A stretch of 64,000 bases of DNA from Rothia mucilaginosa (GCF_901875305.1 NZ_CABFLY010000002.1:1-64000), one strand, 5' to 3'; positions 54,465-63,897 are shown, numbered from the stretch's first letter. Made by a program: numbers and translations. The notes: generated from the letters alone by a model not told the origin.

Positions 54465-54833
54465 GTGACTAACGAAAACATTGCTCAGACCTTCGCCCTC
54501 GTCGGCGATTGGGTCACTATTCCCGATATTGCGCAGGCCCTCGATTTGAAGGTGACCCGCGTGCACAACCTGATTTCTGACGGTACGCTCATTGCCCTGC
54601 GCGACCCCGAAACCAACGTGCGCAAGGTTCCCGCGCTGTTCCTGAACGGTTCGCGCGTACTGGAATCCCTCAAGGGCACTCTCGTGGTGCTGAAGGACTC
54701 CGGTTTCAGCGATGAAGAAGCCATCGTCTGGCTGTACACCGAAGACGAATCCCTGCCCGGCCGCCCGATCGACGCACTGATTGACGGCCGCAAGACCGAG
54801 ATTCGCCGCCGCGCCCAGGCCCTGGCCTGGTAA
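54465..54833 (+). CDS. Rv2175c-like DNA-binding protein
   Basis: A 122-residue protein with a winged-helix DNA-binding domain at the N-terminus (WVTIPDIAQALDLKVTRVHNLISDG, in part IPDIAQALDLKVTRV) and a small C-terminal domain (DSGFSDEEAIVWLYTEDESLPGRPIDAL, in part EEAIVWLYTED). The homologue Rv2175c of M. tuberculosis is a substrate of PknL, whose gene is also its neighbour. Start GTG 54465; no ribosome binding site is seen, so the mRNA may be leaderless. A terminator follows. Confidence 0.85.
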   Translation: MTNENIAQTFALVGDWVTIPDIAQALDLKVTRVHNLISDGTLIALRDPETNVRKVPALFLNGSRVLESLKGTLVVLKDSGFSDEEAIVWLYTEDESLPGRPIDALIDGRKTEIRRRAQALAW

Positions 54834-54929
54834 CACCGAAGAGCAGAGACGCAACGCGGAGGCACAGGGGCCGGTAAATATCCCGGCCAAGGCGGTCTTC
54901 GCACGGCGGGAACTCAACTGATACAACAC

Positions 54930-54959
54930 GGATGGGGTAGCGTGAATGCTACCCCATCC
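54930..54959. terminator. Hairpin terminator after Rv2175c-like gene
   Basis: GGATGGGGTAGC and GCTACCCCATCC pair over 12 bp with a 6-base loop between the convergent Rv2175c-like and polyprenyl synthetase genes. GCTGTTGTTTG follows on the plus strand. Confidence 0.8.
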
Positions 54960-55051
54960 GCTGTTGTTTGTTTAACGGCCTCTTCGCCAGGTACCTCACT
55001 GCTTTCTGAGCACTTCAGGGCGAAGGGCGTGCGGTGCTAAAGACTGCCCGT

Positions 55052-56239
55052 TTAGGACTTGCGGCGCAGCGCGCGGTCCACGATATCACTCAACGCTGCG
55101 CGCACGAGCTCGTCGAGCTCCAGCGCATCCAGAGCCTCAAAGACCGCACGAGACTTGTCTTCAATGAGCCGCTCATGCTCGGCGAAAGCGCCCGACGATA
55201 CCATGAGCTCGCGGATGCGCTCCACCTGCTCATCGCTCAGGTTGGGGTTGCCCAGGCCGTCGTGCAGGAGCGCCGCCTCCTGCTCGCTGAGGGCCGCGGA
55301 GGTCAGCGCCACCAGGGCGGTGCGTTTACCCTCGCGCAAATCGTCACCGGCGGGCTTGCCGGTCACCTCGGGTTGACCGAATACGCCCAGCTCGTCGTCG
55401 CGCAACTGGAAACCCTCACCGAGCGGCAGGCCGAAGGCACGGTAGCCAGCTAGCACCGGATGCTGCTCGCTGATTGCGCCAGCCCCGCTCTCCAAGGCCC
55501 GAGCCTGTAGAGCCAGGGCCCCGCCAATCGTGAAGGGGTGCTCGCACGAGTACTTGGCGGACTTGAAACGAATCACGTTGAGCGCTCGATGCAGGGCCGA
55601 ATCGGCGTCCTCGGTGTCGAGCACCTCGGAGTAGACGTCCAGGTACTGCCCAGCCAGAACCTCAGAACGCATCCGGTCGAAAATGGTGCGTGCCGGGGAA
55701 CCGTATATTGCGCCCTCACCTAGGGAAGCGAAGACCTCCGCGGACCATGCGAGGGTCAGGTCGCCGGCCAGGATGCCGCCGGTCAGGCCGTAGTTGAAGG
55801 CGTCGCCGCGCCAGTTATTCTGCTCGTGCGCGGCCTCGAAACGCTTGTGCACGGAGAGTGTGCCGCGGCGGGTGTCGGAGCGGTCGATGATGTCGTCGTG
55901 AATGAGCGCGGAGGTCTGGAATAGCTCCACCGCCATGCCGGCCTTCACGATGGACCAGGAGCCGCGTTGCTCGGTGACGGGTGCGCCCCCCGCACCGCGC
56001 CAACCCCAGTAGCTCAGTAGCGCGCGCAGACGCTTGCCACCGATGGAGAGGGACTCGATGGCCTCCAGCAGGGGCAGGGTTTCGGGGGAGATGCCTTCCA
56101 ATAGTTCGCGCTGCGCGGCAAAGAACTCGACCATCAGGGTGTTGAAGGCGTTCAGGTAGGCGCTCTGCTCGCGTTCGAGAGCCTCGGCGATGCCTGCGGG
56201 CAGCTCTGCGGAGCCTCCGGCGGGAGAAGGAGTCATCAT
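55052..56239 (-). CDS. Polyprenyl diphosphate synthase (GGPP/farnesyl type)
   Basis: This enzyme condenses isopentenyl diphosphate onto allylic primers to make geranylgeranyl or longer diphosphates for carotenoid, menaquinone or lipid carriers. The 395-residue protein has the first Asp-rich motif HDDIIDRSDTRRG (about residue 105) and the second LRDDELGVFG. The chain length made cannot be read from sequence alone. ATG 56239 (or 56236) follows GAGG; the frame is open further upstream to 56287. The homologue idsA2 stands near Rv2175c in M. tuberculosis. Confidence 0.9.
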   Translation of the reverse strand: MMTPSPAGGSAELPAGIAEALEREQSAYLNAFNTLMVEFFAAQRELLEGISPETLPLLEAIESLSIGGKRLRALLSYWGWRGAGGAPVTEQRGSWSIVKAGMAVELFQTSALIHDDIIDRSDTRRGTLSVHKRFEAAHEQNNWRGDAFNYGLTGGILAGDLTLAWSAEVFASLGEGAIYGSPARTIFDRMRSEVLAGQYLDVYSEVLDTEDADSALHRALNVIRFKSAKYSCEHPFTIGGALALQARALESGAGAISEQHPVLAGYRAFGLPLGEGFQLRDDELGVFGQPEVTGKPAGDDLREGKRTALVALTSAALSEQEAALLHDGLGNPNLSDEQVERIRELMVSSGAFAEHERLIEDKSRAVFEALDALELDELVRAALSDIVDRALRRKS

Positions 56240-56418
56240 ACTATCCTCGGTGTATGTGGGGATGACGGGCATGAGTGCGGTGTGCACCCCTCTAGCTTAG
56301 TGGAGAAACACGTCACACGGGGTATTTGCGAATATGTTTACGAGTATTTAGGGTTTAATTCGTATATGTGTGCTATATTTGGGGTGTGTGGTGAACACTG
56401 TTGAAGGGAGGGGGAGAA

Positions 56419-57825
56419 GTGAACAAACCGGGCCGCGATAACGCACGCGTCATCATGCATCTTGATATGGATGCCTTCTTCGTTAACGTCGAGCTCCTCG
56501 AGAACCCCTCGCTTCGGGGTAAACCCATCATCGTTGCGCCGACGGGTCCTCGATCGGTGGTGTGTTCGGCCTCTTATGAAGCACGTGCCCACGGGGTCCA
56601 TTCGGGTATGCCCCTCAGCTGTGCCCTCTCCGAGGTTCCGCACGCTACGATTCTTCCCCTACGAGCGGATTACCGGTACTATTCCCGGGCCGTCATGGGT
56701 ATTTTGCGCGACCTCAGTCCGCTGGTGGAGCAGGTGAGCGTGGATGAGGCCTTCGTCGATCTGACAGGTGCCTACCGGCATGGGCAGGATCCCGTGCAAT
56801 TGGCGCAACGGGCGCGTGAACGCATCACCCGGGAGCTCTCGCTACCTTCCTCGGCGGGGGTGGCTCCCAATAAACTTCTGGCTAAGATGGCCTCGACCGG
56901 CAGTAAGCCCAATGGCCTATGGGTCGTGCCGCCCGGCCGCGTACAGGAGTTCCTGGACCCTCGCCCGGTCTCGGCTCTGTGGGGCGTGGGTTCGAAAAGC
57001 ACGAAGCTTTTGGCGAGCTACGGAATTCAGACCATTGCGCAATTGCGTTCCATGAGCATCGACTGGCTCCGGGATCGCTTCGGCACCTCCCACGGGGAAT
57101 ACCTCTGGGCCGTTGCGAGGGGTATTGATGACCGGCCCGTTTTGACCGAACGTGATGAGAAGAGTATGGGCGGCGAGCATACCTTCTCTGAAGATACCGC
57201 CGAGGCCGCTGTCATTAGCGGGATTGTGCGCGAGCTGAGCCTCAAGCTGGGGCGGCGTCTGCGCGAGTCCGGTCGCCTCGCGGGTCGGCTGAGCCTGAAA
57301 ATCCGCTATACGGATTTTGAGACCCACACTCGATCTGTGCCCCTCAGTTCGCCGCTGGATTCGGGGATGCGCATCGCCGAGCTGGCGCTGGAGGCACTGC
57401 GGGCCGACGGGATTCTGACCGGGGCGGAAGCGCCGCGCCCCATCCGGCTGATTGGCGTGCGGGCCGAGAAGCTGGCCCGCGCCGAGGATGGGGTGCAGCA
57501 GGCTCTCTTCGAGTCCATCGAATACAAGCCCGTCGGGCGGGGGTCTCGAGGCCGGGGGAGTGGAAGCGCTGGCGCGGCGAGCCTCGGGAGCTCGAAATCT
57601 CGTTCGTCAAAGTCTGCACCGGAGGCCACCGAGGCGGTGCTGGTGAAGGCTGACCGCTGGTCTGAGGTCGAGCACGTCATGGATGCAATCCAGCGGAAGT
57701 ATTCGGCCGAGAGCATCAAGCCGGCCTCGGGGGTTGCGCTGCCCGATCGGAGAGCTGACGACCGGCTGAGAGGGGTCGAGAGGGACTCTGCGGAAGAGTC
57801 TGTGGAAGAGTTGCGCGACGAGTAG
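56419..57825 (+). CDS. dinB: DNA polymerase IV with long C-terminal extension
   Basis: DinB is a Y-family translesion polymerase. The catalytic carboxylates are in HLDMDAFFVNVE (first motif) and SVDEAFVDLTG (third motif). The protein is 468 residues, against about 350. After the little-finger domain (to about residue 360) comes a Gly/Ser/Arg linker, a helix and an acidic tail. No clear clamp-binding QLxLF-like motif was seen at the very end, but QQALFE near residue 355 could serve. GTG 56419 follows GGGAGGGGGAGA. An extended -10 element (TGCTATATT) lies at 56371-56379. Confidence 0.9.
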   Translation: MNKPGRDNARVIMHLDMDAFFVNVELLENPSLRGKPIIVAPTGPRSVVCSASYEARAHGVHSGMPLSCALSEVPHATILPLRADYRYYSRAVMGILRDLSPLVEQVSVDEAFVDLTGAYRHGQDPVQLAQRARERITRELSLPSSAGVAPNKLLAKMASTGSKPNGLWVVPPGRVQEFLDPRPVSALWGVGSKSTKLLASYGIQTIAQLRSMSIDWLRDRFGTSHGEYLWAVARGIDDRPVLTERDEKSMGGEHTFSEDTAEAAVISGIVRELSLKLGRRLRESGRLAGRLSLKIRYTDFETHTRSVPLSSPLDSGMRIAELALEALRADGILTGAEAPRPIRLIGVRAEKLARAEDGVQQALFESIEYKPVGRGSRGRGSGSAGAASLGSSKSRSSKSAPEATEAVLVKADRWSEVEHVMDAIQRKYSAESIKPASGVALPDRRADDRLRGVERDSAEESVEELRDE

Positions 57826-58088
57826 AAGGACGGGGACTGTTCCTCTCGCTGTGGCGGAGGGCGAATGAAGCGAGTGCTGGGTGAGCTCCTCGACACCATC
57901 GCATCCATGCGTCGAAATGGTCCGTAAAACGGTTCGTAAAATAAGTAGCTGAGAGGCTAAAAATAGTGCGTTGCTAGCCCCTTGCGCGGTAGGATGGAAC
58001 CAAAGAACGCGTGCACGCCGCGGGATGCGTTTCAGCCTGCCGTGGATACCGGCGCGAATGCGTTGTCAGAAAGACAAAGGAGAACATG

Positions 58089-58490
58089 ATGGCACTGTCC
58101 GAGCGTGAACAGAAAGTTCTTGAGCAGCTCGAAGAACTCATGAGTAATGAGGACCCGAACTTTGCCTCGTCCATGTCTTCCACTGGCAACACTGCCCCCG
58201 TGTTTAGCGCTCGACAGCTGGCGCTTGGCATTCTCTGTGTGCTCATCGGCCTGGGCATCATTATCGGTGCTGTGGCCTCTCACCTCATTTGGCTGGGTGT
58301 GCTTGGCTTCCTCTTTGCGGCTTTCGGTGTGTACTTCGCCAGCACCAGTAAGAAGACCCCCGTGGATTCCTTCCTGGGAGGCAAAGCCAGTGGTGCCGCT
58401 CGCGCCCGCTCGCGCGAGCAGAAGGAACGTTCGGCCTTCATGAACCGCCTGGAGGAGCGCTGGGACGAGCGCAATAATGGTCAGAATTAA
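58089..58490 (+). CDS. DUF3040 membrane protein (Rv2169c-like)
   Basis: A 133-residue protein of the DUF3040 family. The N-terminal motif is LSEREQKVLEQLEELMSNEDPNFAS (quoted in part: ALSEREQKVLEQLEEL), followed by two membrane helices (about 40-62 and 65-85) and a basic Arg-rich tail. The family is restricted to actinobacteria and its function is unknown. It lies upstream of mraZ, as in mycobacteria (Rv2169c, then mraZ). ATG 58089 follows AAAGGAG; ATG 58086 is three bases earlier. Confidence 0.85.
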   Translation: MALSEREQKVLEQLEELMSNEDPNFASSMSSTGNTAPVFSARQLALGILCVLIGLGIIIGAVASHLIWLGVLGFLFAAFGVYFASTSKKTPVDSFLGGKASGAARARSREQKERSAFMNRLEERWDERNNGQN

Positions 58491-58590
58491 AACCCGATGA
58501 AGGCCTGGGATAGCAGGTCCCGGACTGGAGCGGTTGAGGTAAAAATGCTGGACTGAAGGTTTTGAGCCGAAACCCATAACAACTTTTCAC

Positions 58591-58626
58591 AGCGGAGGCG
58601 AGACATAGTGTCTTGCCTCCGCTTTT
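58591..58626 (+). terminator. Intrinsic terminator after DUF3040 gene
   Basis: AGCGGAGGC and GCCTCCGCT pair, with AAGAC/GTCTT-type pairing inside, then TTTTT. It lies 100 bases after the stop. Confidence 0.85.
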
Positions 58627-58894
58627 TCGCGCCCAGTGCTTTTCTGAGTGGCCCTTTATAGCTCGGGGATGGATTTTGCTTTCTGCCCTTCAGTGCACGG
58701 CGAGCCGGTTGCCCTGGGCGAGGGGGTATATAGCCCGTCCGGAATAAGCGCTAACTTTTTTGCGTGTGCCTTGTGTCACCCTGCTGCTATGTCGCCGAGA
58801 TCTGCCTCTGAATGGTCTTAACCTGTGAAGAAGCTGTGCGCCAAGATAAAAAATGCAAAAGAAGGAATAAAAACCCTAAAAGACCTTCCTCGGG

Positions 58895-58929
58895 GTGGGG
58901 GAGGTGGTGGAAAGTGGGGTAAAGTGGAG
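58895..58929. promoter_or_regulatory. mraZ: MraZ operator: GTGG repeats at 10-bp period
   Basis: GTGG starts at 58895, 58904, 58914 and 58924; the last three are 10 bp apart (GTGGTGGAAA, GTGGGGTAAA, GTGGAGGGG). This is the direct-repeat pattern that MraZ binds in front of its own operon in many bacteria. It lies 174 bases before mraZ. Confidence 0.75.
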
Positions 58930-59102
58930 GGGAAAGCTGAAGCTTCAGTCCTTGACTGTGCCCCACCCCTGTTCTCACTGTGGCGTAGGGCTCACATCGC
59001 CTTCTTTTTGTCCGTTCTGCATGCGCCGTCGAAAAGCTTGCGATAAAAAATGAGGGCGCACGACGAGCTCAGCGTCAGGCACACACGGGGGAGGTGACGC
59101 GA

Positions 59103-59534
59103 ATGTTCCTTGGAACCTATTCGCCACGGATGGACGCCAAAGGGCGCATCATCCTCCCCGCCAAATTCCGTGAGGAGCTCTCAGCAGGCCTCGTTCTGAC
59201 CCGTGGTCAGGAACGATGCCTGTACGTTTTCCCCGCCGCGGAATTCGAGCGCATCCACGAGCGGATGCGCAGCGCACCCCTGCCGGGTCGAGCCGCCCGC
59301 GACTTCCTGCGAGTATTCCTCTCGGGAGCCTCGGACGAACTACCCGATAAACAGGGGCGCATCACCATCCCTCCGATTCTGCGGCAGTACGCCGGGCTTG
59401 GCGACCAGCTCGTGGTCATCGGATCCGGAACCCGTGCGGAAATCTGGGACGCTTCCGCCTGGGAGGAGTACCTGGCTCGCACGGAGGCCGAGTTTGCGGC
59501 TTTGGACGAAGACCCCTTCAGTCCTCTGCTCTAA
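59103..59534 (+). CDS. mraZ: Transcriptional regulator MraZ
   Basis: MraZ binds direct repeats upstream of the division and wall operon. The 143-residue protein has two SpoVT/AbrB-like swapped-hairpin domains: [24 protein letters not shown] and [18 protein letters not shown] (in part [15 protein letters not shown]). ATG 59103 gives the canonical start MFLGTY, with GGGGGAGG 10 bases upstream; a GTG at 59094 is an alternative. It is the first gene of mraZ-rsmH-ftsL-pbpB-murE and has its own operator. Confidence 0.94.
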   Translation: MFLGTYSPRMDAKGRIILPAKFREELSAGLVLTRGQERCLYVFPAAEFERIHERMRSAPLPGRAARDFLRVFLSGASDELPDKQGRITIPPILRQYAGLGDQLVVIGSGTRAEIWDASAWEEYLARTEAEFAALDEDPFSPLL

Positions 59535-59678
59535 CGGCTCGGCGAACCCGTCGAATCGGCAGGAACGCTGAATCGGCCGGGCTAACAAGCCAGTGCAGAC
59601 CCGACGCACGGTCTGCCCCCATAACCTTATCGATACACCACTCACTACCCCGCAGGATTACCTCACACAGGAGCACTC

Positions 59679-60737
59679 ATGAGCGTAGAACGCGCCCCCG
59701 AAGCCGGCACTTCCGGCTCCTCGGTGAAGGTCACCGGCGCCTCCATCGACAACCTCTCCGAGCGCGATGCCAGCGAACGCCACGTACCCGTCATGCTGGA
59801 CCGTTGCATTAACCTGCTGGCGCCCGGCATTGAGCGTGCTGTGGAGGAACGTGGAACTGCCTACGTGATTGACGGAACCCTGGGCATGGGTGGCCACTCC
59901 GAGGCGTTACTGGAGCGGTTCGAGGACCTGGTGCTCATCGGTATTGACCGAGACTTGCAGGCCCACTCCATCGCGGGGGAGCGTCTGGCACGCTTCGGCG
60001 AGCGTTTTGTGCCTGTACACGCGGTCTACGACGAAATCGACCGCGCCATGGAAACCGCCGAGGTGCAGGGAATTGACGGCGTCCTGCTGGACCTTGGCGT
60101 CTCCTCCATGCAGCTAGACGAACGCGCCCGTGGCTTCGCGTACTCCTACGACGCGCCCCTGGACATGCGCATGAACTCCGAGGACGAGCTCACCGCGCGC
60201 ATCGTGGTCAACGAGTACAGTGAGGACCAGCTGCGCCGCATTATCCGCAATTGGGGCGAGGAGAAGTTCGCCTCGCGCATCGCCCGCGCCATCTGCACTG
60301 CCCGCGCCAACGCGCCCCTGGAGACTACCGGCGAGCTCGTGCGCATTATTCAGAAGGCGGTTCCCGTTGCGGCCCAGCGTACCGGCGGCCACCCCGCCAA
60401 GCGCACCTTCCAGGCGCTACGCATCGAGGTCAACCACGAGCTGGAGGCGCTCGAACGGGCCGTTCCCGCGGCCCTGGATGCGCTGAACCTGGGCGGCCGA
60501 TTCGTTGCGATGAGCTACCACAGCCTGGAAGACAAAATCGTGAAGCGCGCCCTCACAGCCGAGGCGACCTCCAAGGCGCCGAAGGGATTCCCTGTGGAAC
60601 TCGAGGAGCACAAGCCCACGATCAAGATTATTACCCGCGGCGCGGAGCCGCCCACCGAGGAAGAGATCGCGCAGAATTCGCGCGCCGCCAGCGCCAAGTT
60701 GCGCGCCGCCGAGAAGATTCGAATCCCCTCCCAGTAG
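59679..60737 (+). CDS. rsmH: 16S rRNA m4C1402 methyltransferase
   Basis: RsmH methylates N4 of C1402 in 16S rRNA. The 352-residue protein has [15 protein letters not shown] near residue 32, the AdoMet motif [14 protein letters not shown] near residue 66, [11 protein letters not shown] and the [16 protein letters not shown] and [11 protein letters not shown] motifs. The first 30 residues (Ser/Ala-rich) precede the family start. AGGAG precedes ATG 59679. Confidence 0.95.
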   Translation: MSVERAPEAGTSGSSVKVTGASIDNLSERDASERHVPVMLDRCINLLAPGIERAVEERGTAYVIDGTLGMGGHSEALLERFEDLVLIGIDRDLQAHSIAGERLARFGERFVPVHAVYDEIDRAMETAEVQGIDGVLLDLGVSSMQLDERARGFAYSYDAPLDMRMNSEDELTARIVVNEYSEDQLRRIIRNWGEEKFASRIARAICTARANAPLETTGELVRIIQKAVPVAAQRTGGHPAKRTFQALRIEVNHELEALERAVPAALDALNLGGRFVAMSYHSLEDKIVKRALTAEATSKAPKGFPVELEEHKPTIKIITRGAEPPTEEEIAQNSRAASAKLRAAEKIRIPSQ

Positions 60738-60799
60738 CGATTTGCTCGCCCGCAGGCGACAGACGCTAGTAACCACCTAAGACGAAGATTAGAGAGCGA

Positions 60800-61804
60800 A
60801 TGAGCACCCAGCACGCATCCCAGCGCCCCACCCGCGCCCAGGGTACCCCGCGGACTCGACGCGCCGGTTCTTCGCGCCCCTCGGCGGGTGCATCCGGCGC
60901 TCTGAGCTCGAGCCTGGGCTCCTCGAACGCCTCGCACAGCGCGGGCGTGACCCGCACCTCCAAGGGTGTACATTCCGGCCGTACCCGTAGCGCGCGGGTG
61001 GATCCGGTTACCGCTTCTCAGCCCGTGGTTCGCCCGGCAAGCACCGCCGCCTCCCACGGGGGTAAGCGCACCGCGGGCTACGTTCCCGGACCGGTACGTG
61101 CCGCGGCCCGAACCGAGGAACCGCGCGAGGAAGAGGTCGTCACCCGACGCACGCCGCTGTCCGCGGTGACCCGCCGCGCCCGCCGATTGAGCCCGCCGAC
61201 CATGCTGGCCGTTTTTGCCGCTATCCCGCTGACCCTGATTTTTATCCTGCTGCTCAACGTGCTAATCGTGACCCGACAGTACGACATGGTGGACCTGCGC
61301 GCGCAGGAACAGCGTCTCGTGCAGGAGAACCAGGCCCTGCAGCAGGAGATCGGTTTCAAGGAAGCGCCCCAGGACCTAGCGGTGCGCGCGAGCGCCCTGG
61401 GCATGTTCGCCAGCTCCTCGCAGGCCACCCTGAACCTGCAGACCTCCAAGATTGAGGGAACCCCCGCGCCCGTGGCCAGCCCCACCGGCAAGGCCGCGAC
61501 CAAGGAACAAAACCTGGTTGCGCCCCCGGCCGCAGGCTCCGAGGAAAGCTACGCCAAGAGCGTGGTGGATGCGGATAAGACCACCCAGCAACGTCACGCA
61601 AGCGCGGCCGCGAGCGCCTCGGCGAGCGCAACGGCTAGCCCCGCCGCGGCCAATAACGCCGCGAACAACGCTACTACGAACAACGGTGCGGCGCAGTCTG
61701 CCCAGCCGAGCGCCTCAGCCGTTGCGAGCGGCGCGAACGCTACTCACACAAACAATGGCGCTTCGAATAACGGCGCCGCGCAGAACGGCCAAACTACCCG
61801 TTAG
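60800..61804 (+). CDS. FtsL-like septum protein with low-complexity tail
   Basis: A 334-residue membrane protein in the FtsL position (Rv2164c). The cytoplasmic head (1-130) is Ser/Arg/Thr/Gly-rich, a single membrane helix lies at about 135-158, and a short coiled coil follows (RAQEQRLVQENQALQQEI, 167-184). These match the septum initiator FtsL/DivIC fold, which recruits FtsI and FtsW. The last 130 residues are Ala/Ser/Asn/Thr-rich with few charges, far longer than in E. coli FtsL, and lie outside the cell. A cell-wall anchoring or spacer role is inferred. The ATG has GATTAGAG upstream. Confidence 0.8.
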   Translation: MSTQHASQRPTRAQGTPRTRRAGSSRPSAGASGALSSSLGSSNASHSAGVTRTSKGVHSGRTRSARVDPVTASQPVVRPASTAASHGGKRTAGYVPGPVRAAARTEEPREEEVVTRRTPLSAVTRRARRLSPPTMLAVFAAIPLTLIFILLLNVLIVTRQYDMVDLRAQEQRLVQENQALQQEIGFKEAPQDLAVRASALGMFASSSQATLNLQTSKIEGTPAPVASPTGKAATKEQNLVAPPAAGSEESYAKSVVDADKTTQQRHASAAASASASATASPAAANNAANNATTNNGAAQSAQPSASAVASGANATHTNNGASNNGAAQNGQTTR

Positions 61805-61863
61805 CCCCAACCCTTAGTCGACACACCCCACACAGCACGAGAACCGCGAAAGGATACCCCCGA

Positions 61864-63729
61864 ATGAGCTTCGACGCGCGCCATCACGCGAACGAACCGG
61901 CAACCGGTCAGCCGGATCTGACCCGCCGTGGCTTCGTCGCAGGCGCCGCAGCCACCTGCGCTCTGGGCGTCATCGGTGCGAACCTGTTTATCCGCCAGGG
62001 CTTTGACCCAGGTGCAGTGGCGAATGCGTCCCGTCAGAAGCGTCTGCGCTCGCAGGTGCTACCTGCTGTGCGTGGCCAGATTCTCGATATCAACGGTAAC
62101 GTTATGGCGCGTACCGTGCAGCGTTATAACCTGACCGCAGATCAGAGCGCTGTGGCGACCTTCAAGCGTTACAACGAGGACCGCACCCAGAAGATTGAGG
62201 TCACCCCCAACCAGCTGGTGTACGAGATGGTCGATATTCTCAAGACCGTTGACCCGGGCATTACCGACGAGTTCATCAAGTCCAAGCTGGACGGCACCTC
62301 CAAGTACTCGGTCATCAAGACCGACGTTTCTCCCGAGATTTTCCACAAGATTGACGACCTTGGCGCGCCCTTCATCTACGGCGAGGCCTTCTCGCAGCGC
62401 CTGTACCCCAACGGTAGTGTGGGCGGTTCCGTGGTCGGTAAGTACAACATTGTTGAAGAGGCAGACGGCAACGGTACGGGCGGTACGGTGTCCCGTAACT
62501 ACTCCGTGGGCATTGAGCGTGTCTTCGAAAAGGAGCTGGCCGGAACCCCCGGCGAGCGCACCTACGAGATCAGCGCGGACGGTGTGCGCATCCCCGTGGC
62601 CAAGGAGGAGCAGCGCCTGGCGGTGGACGGTAAGAACGTGCGTCTGACCATTAACCGAGACATCCAGTACTTCGCCCAGCAGGTTGTGCGCGCCCGCGCT
62701 GAGGAGCTGAAGGCTGAGTGGTGTACCGCCATCGTTATGGATGTGCGGGACGGCTCCCTGCTGGCGCTGGCGGATTCCTCGACCATGGACCCCGGCGCGA
62801 AGACCATCGAGGACGCCGCGGATATGACCCCACGCGCTATTTCGCAGAACGTGGAGCCCGGTTCGCCCGAGAAGATGCTGACTGCTTCGGCGCTGATTGA
62901 GCAGGGCCTGACGACTCCGACTAGCGTGTATGATGTGCCCGCGACCCTCACGATTGACGGCCAGACTTTCAAGGATGCGTTTGAGCACGGGGCGCAGAAG
63001 CGTACTTTCTCGGGCATTATTACTGACTCGATGAACACCGGTGTGGTGCTGATCGCTCAGAAGCTCAGCAAGGAAGAGCGCTACAACTGGTTGAAGAAGT
63101 ACGGCGTCGGCGAGTTTACCGGCATTGAGCTGACCGGTGAGGAGCAGGGCATAATCGCTGATTGGCGCGATTGGGATGGCCGTCAGCAGTACACTGTGCT
63201 CTTCGGTCAGGGTGTGGCGCAGACTCCGCTGCAGACCGCCATGATTTTCCAGGCGCTGGGTAATAAGGGCGTGCGACTCAAGCCGCGCATTGTGGACGCG
63301 ATCATTGACGCGGACGGCACCGAGCACAAGCGCCCCGTGGAGGCTGGCGTGCGCATGGTGAGCGAGGAGACCGCCTCCTCCTGCCGCGTGCTGATGGAGA
63401 ACATGGTGGATCAGGGCCACGCCCGCACCGCGAAGGTCACCGGCTACCGGGTGGGTGGCAAGACCGGTACGGCTGAGACGCCCAGCGAGAAGGGCGGCTA
63501 CGACGGTAACACGACCTCGTTTATCGGTCTGGCACCCATCGAGGATCCGCGTTTCCTGGTCGCCGTGACCATGCAGCGTCCCGAGGGTAGCGTGGGTGTA
63601 AACGGTACGACGGCTGAGTTCTCCAAGATTATGGAGAAGACCCTGCACACCTATAATGTGCCGCGTTCTACCGGTGAACCGGAGTTGATTCCGATTTTCG
63701 CTGAGGATAGCCCCAATAAGACGAGCTAA
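61864..63729 (+). CDS. pbpB: Class B penicillin-binding protein (FtsI/PbpB)
   Basis: The septal transpeptidase that crosslinks peptidoglycan. The 621-residue protein has one N-terminal membrane helix preceded by TRRGFVAG (residues 20-27), the PBP dimerisation domain, and the penicillin-binding domain with SxxK at 334-337 (SPEK), SxN at 389-391 (SMN) and KTGTA starting at 533. These three motifs are complete, though SPEK departs from the usual STFK/SVMK. AAAGGA precedes ATG 61864. It follows the FtsL-like gene by 59 bases. Confidence 0.93.
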   Translation: MSFDARHHANEPATGQPDLTRRGFVAGAAATCALGVIGANLFIRQGFDPGAVANASRQKRLRSQVLPAVRGQILDINGNVMARTVQRYNLTADQSAVATFKRYNEDRTQKIEVTPNQLVYEMVDILKTVDPGITDEFIKSKLDGTSKYSVIKTDVSPEIFHKIDDLGAPFIYGEAFSQRLYPNGSVGGSVVGKYNIVEEADGNGTGGTVSRNYSVGIERVFEKELAGTPGERTYEISADGVRIPVAKEEQRLAVDGKNVRLTINRDIQYFAQQVVRARAEELKAEWCTAIVMDVRDGSLLALADSSTMDPGAKTIEDAADMTPRAISQNVEPGSPEKMLTASALIEQGLTTPTSVYDVPATLTIDGQTFKDAFEHGAQKRTFSGIITDSMNTGVVLIAQKLSKEERYNWLKKYGVGEFTGIELTGEEQGIIADWRDWDGRQQYTVLFGQGVAQTPLQTAMIFQALGNKGVRLKPRIVDAIIDADGTEHKRPVEAGVRMVSEETASSCRVLMENMVDQGHARTAKVTGYRVGGKTGTAETPSEKGGYDGNTTSFIGLAPIEDPRFLVAVTMQRPEGSVGVNGTTAEFSKIMEKTLHTYNVPRSTGEPELIPIFAEDSPNKTS

Positions 63730-63897
63730 AGGTAGATGGGGGAGAGGTACCCGGTAGCTGATTCGTGATGAAGAAGCTCCGATACTGAACACCTGTCGAA
63801 GCCTAAAGCCCGTAGAATATTGAATGACCCTGTGTGCCTTGAGCGCATTGACCATACAGAGCTCACCGCTTTGGACAGCGGGGAGGAAAGAAGGACG

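Larger units (their letters stand above)
58491..59102. other. Spacer before mraZ with terminator and MraZ operator
   Basis: The first part holds a terminator for the DUF3040 gene (58591-58626). The MraZ operator lies at 58904-58929. No gene is supported, though the region at 58787-58978 has an open frame on the minus strand. TTGACT at 58952 could be a -35 element for mraZ, but a matching -10 was not found. Confidence 0.6.
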
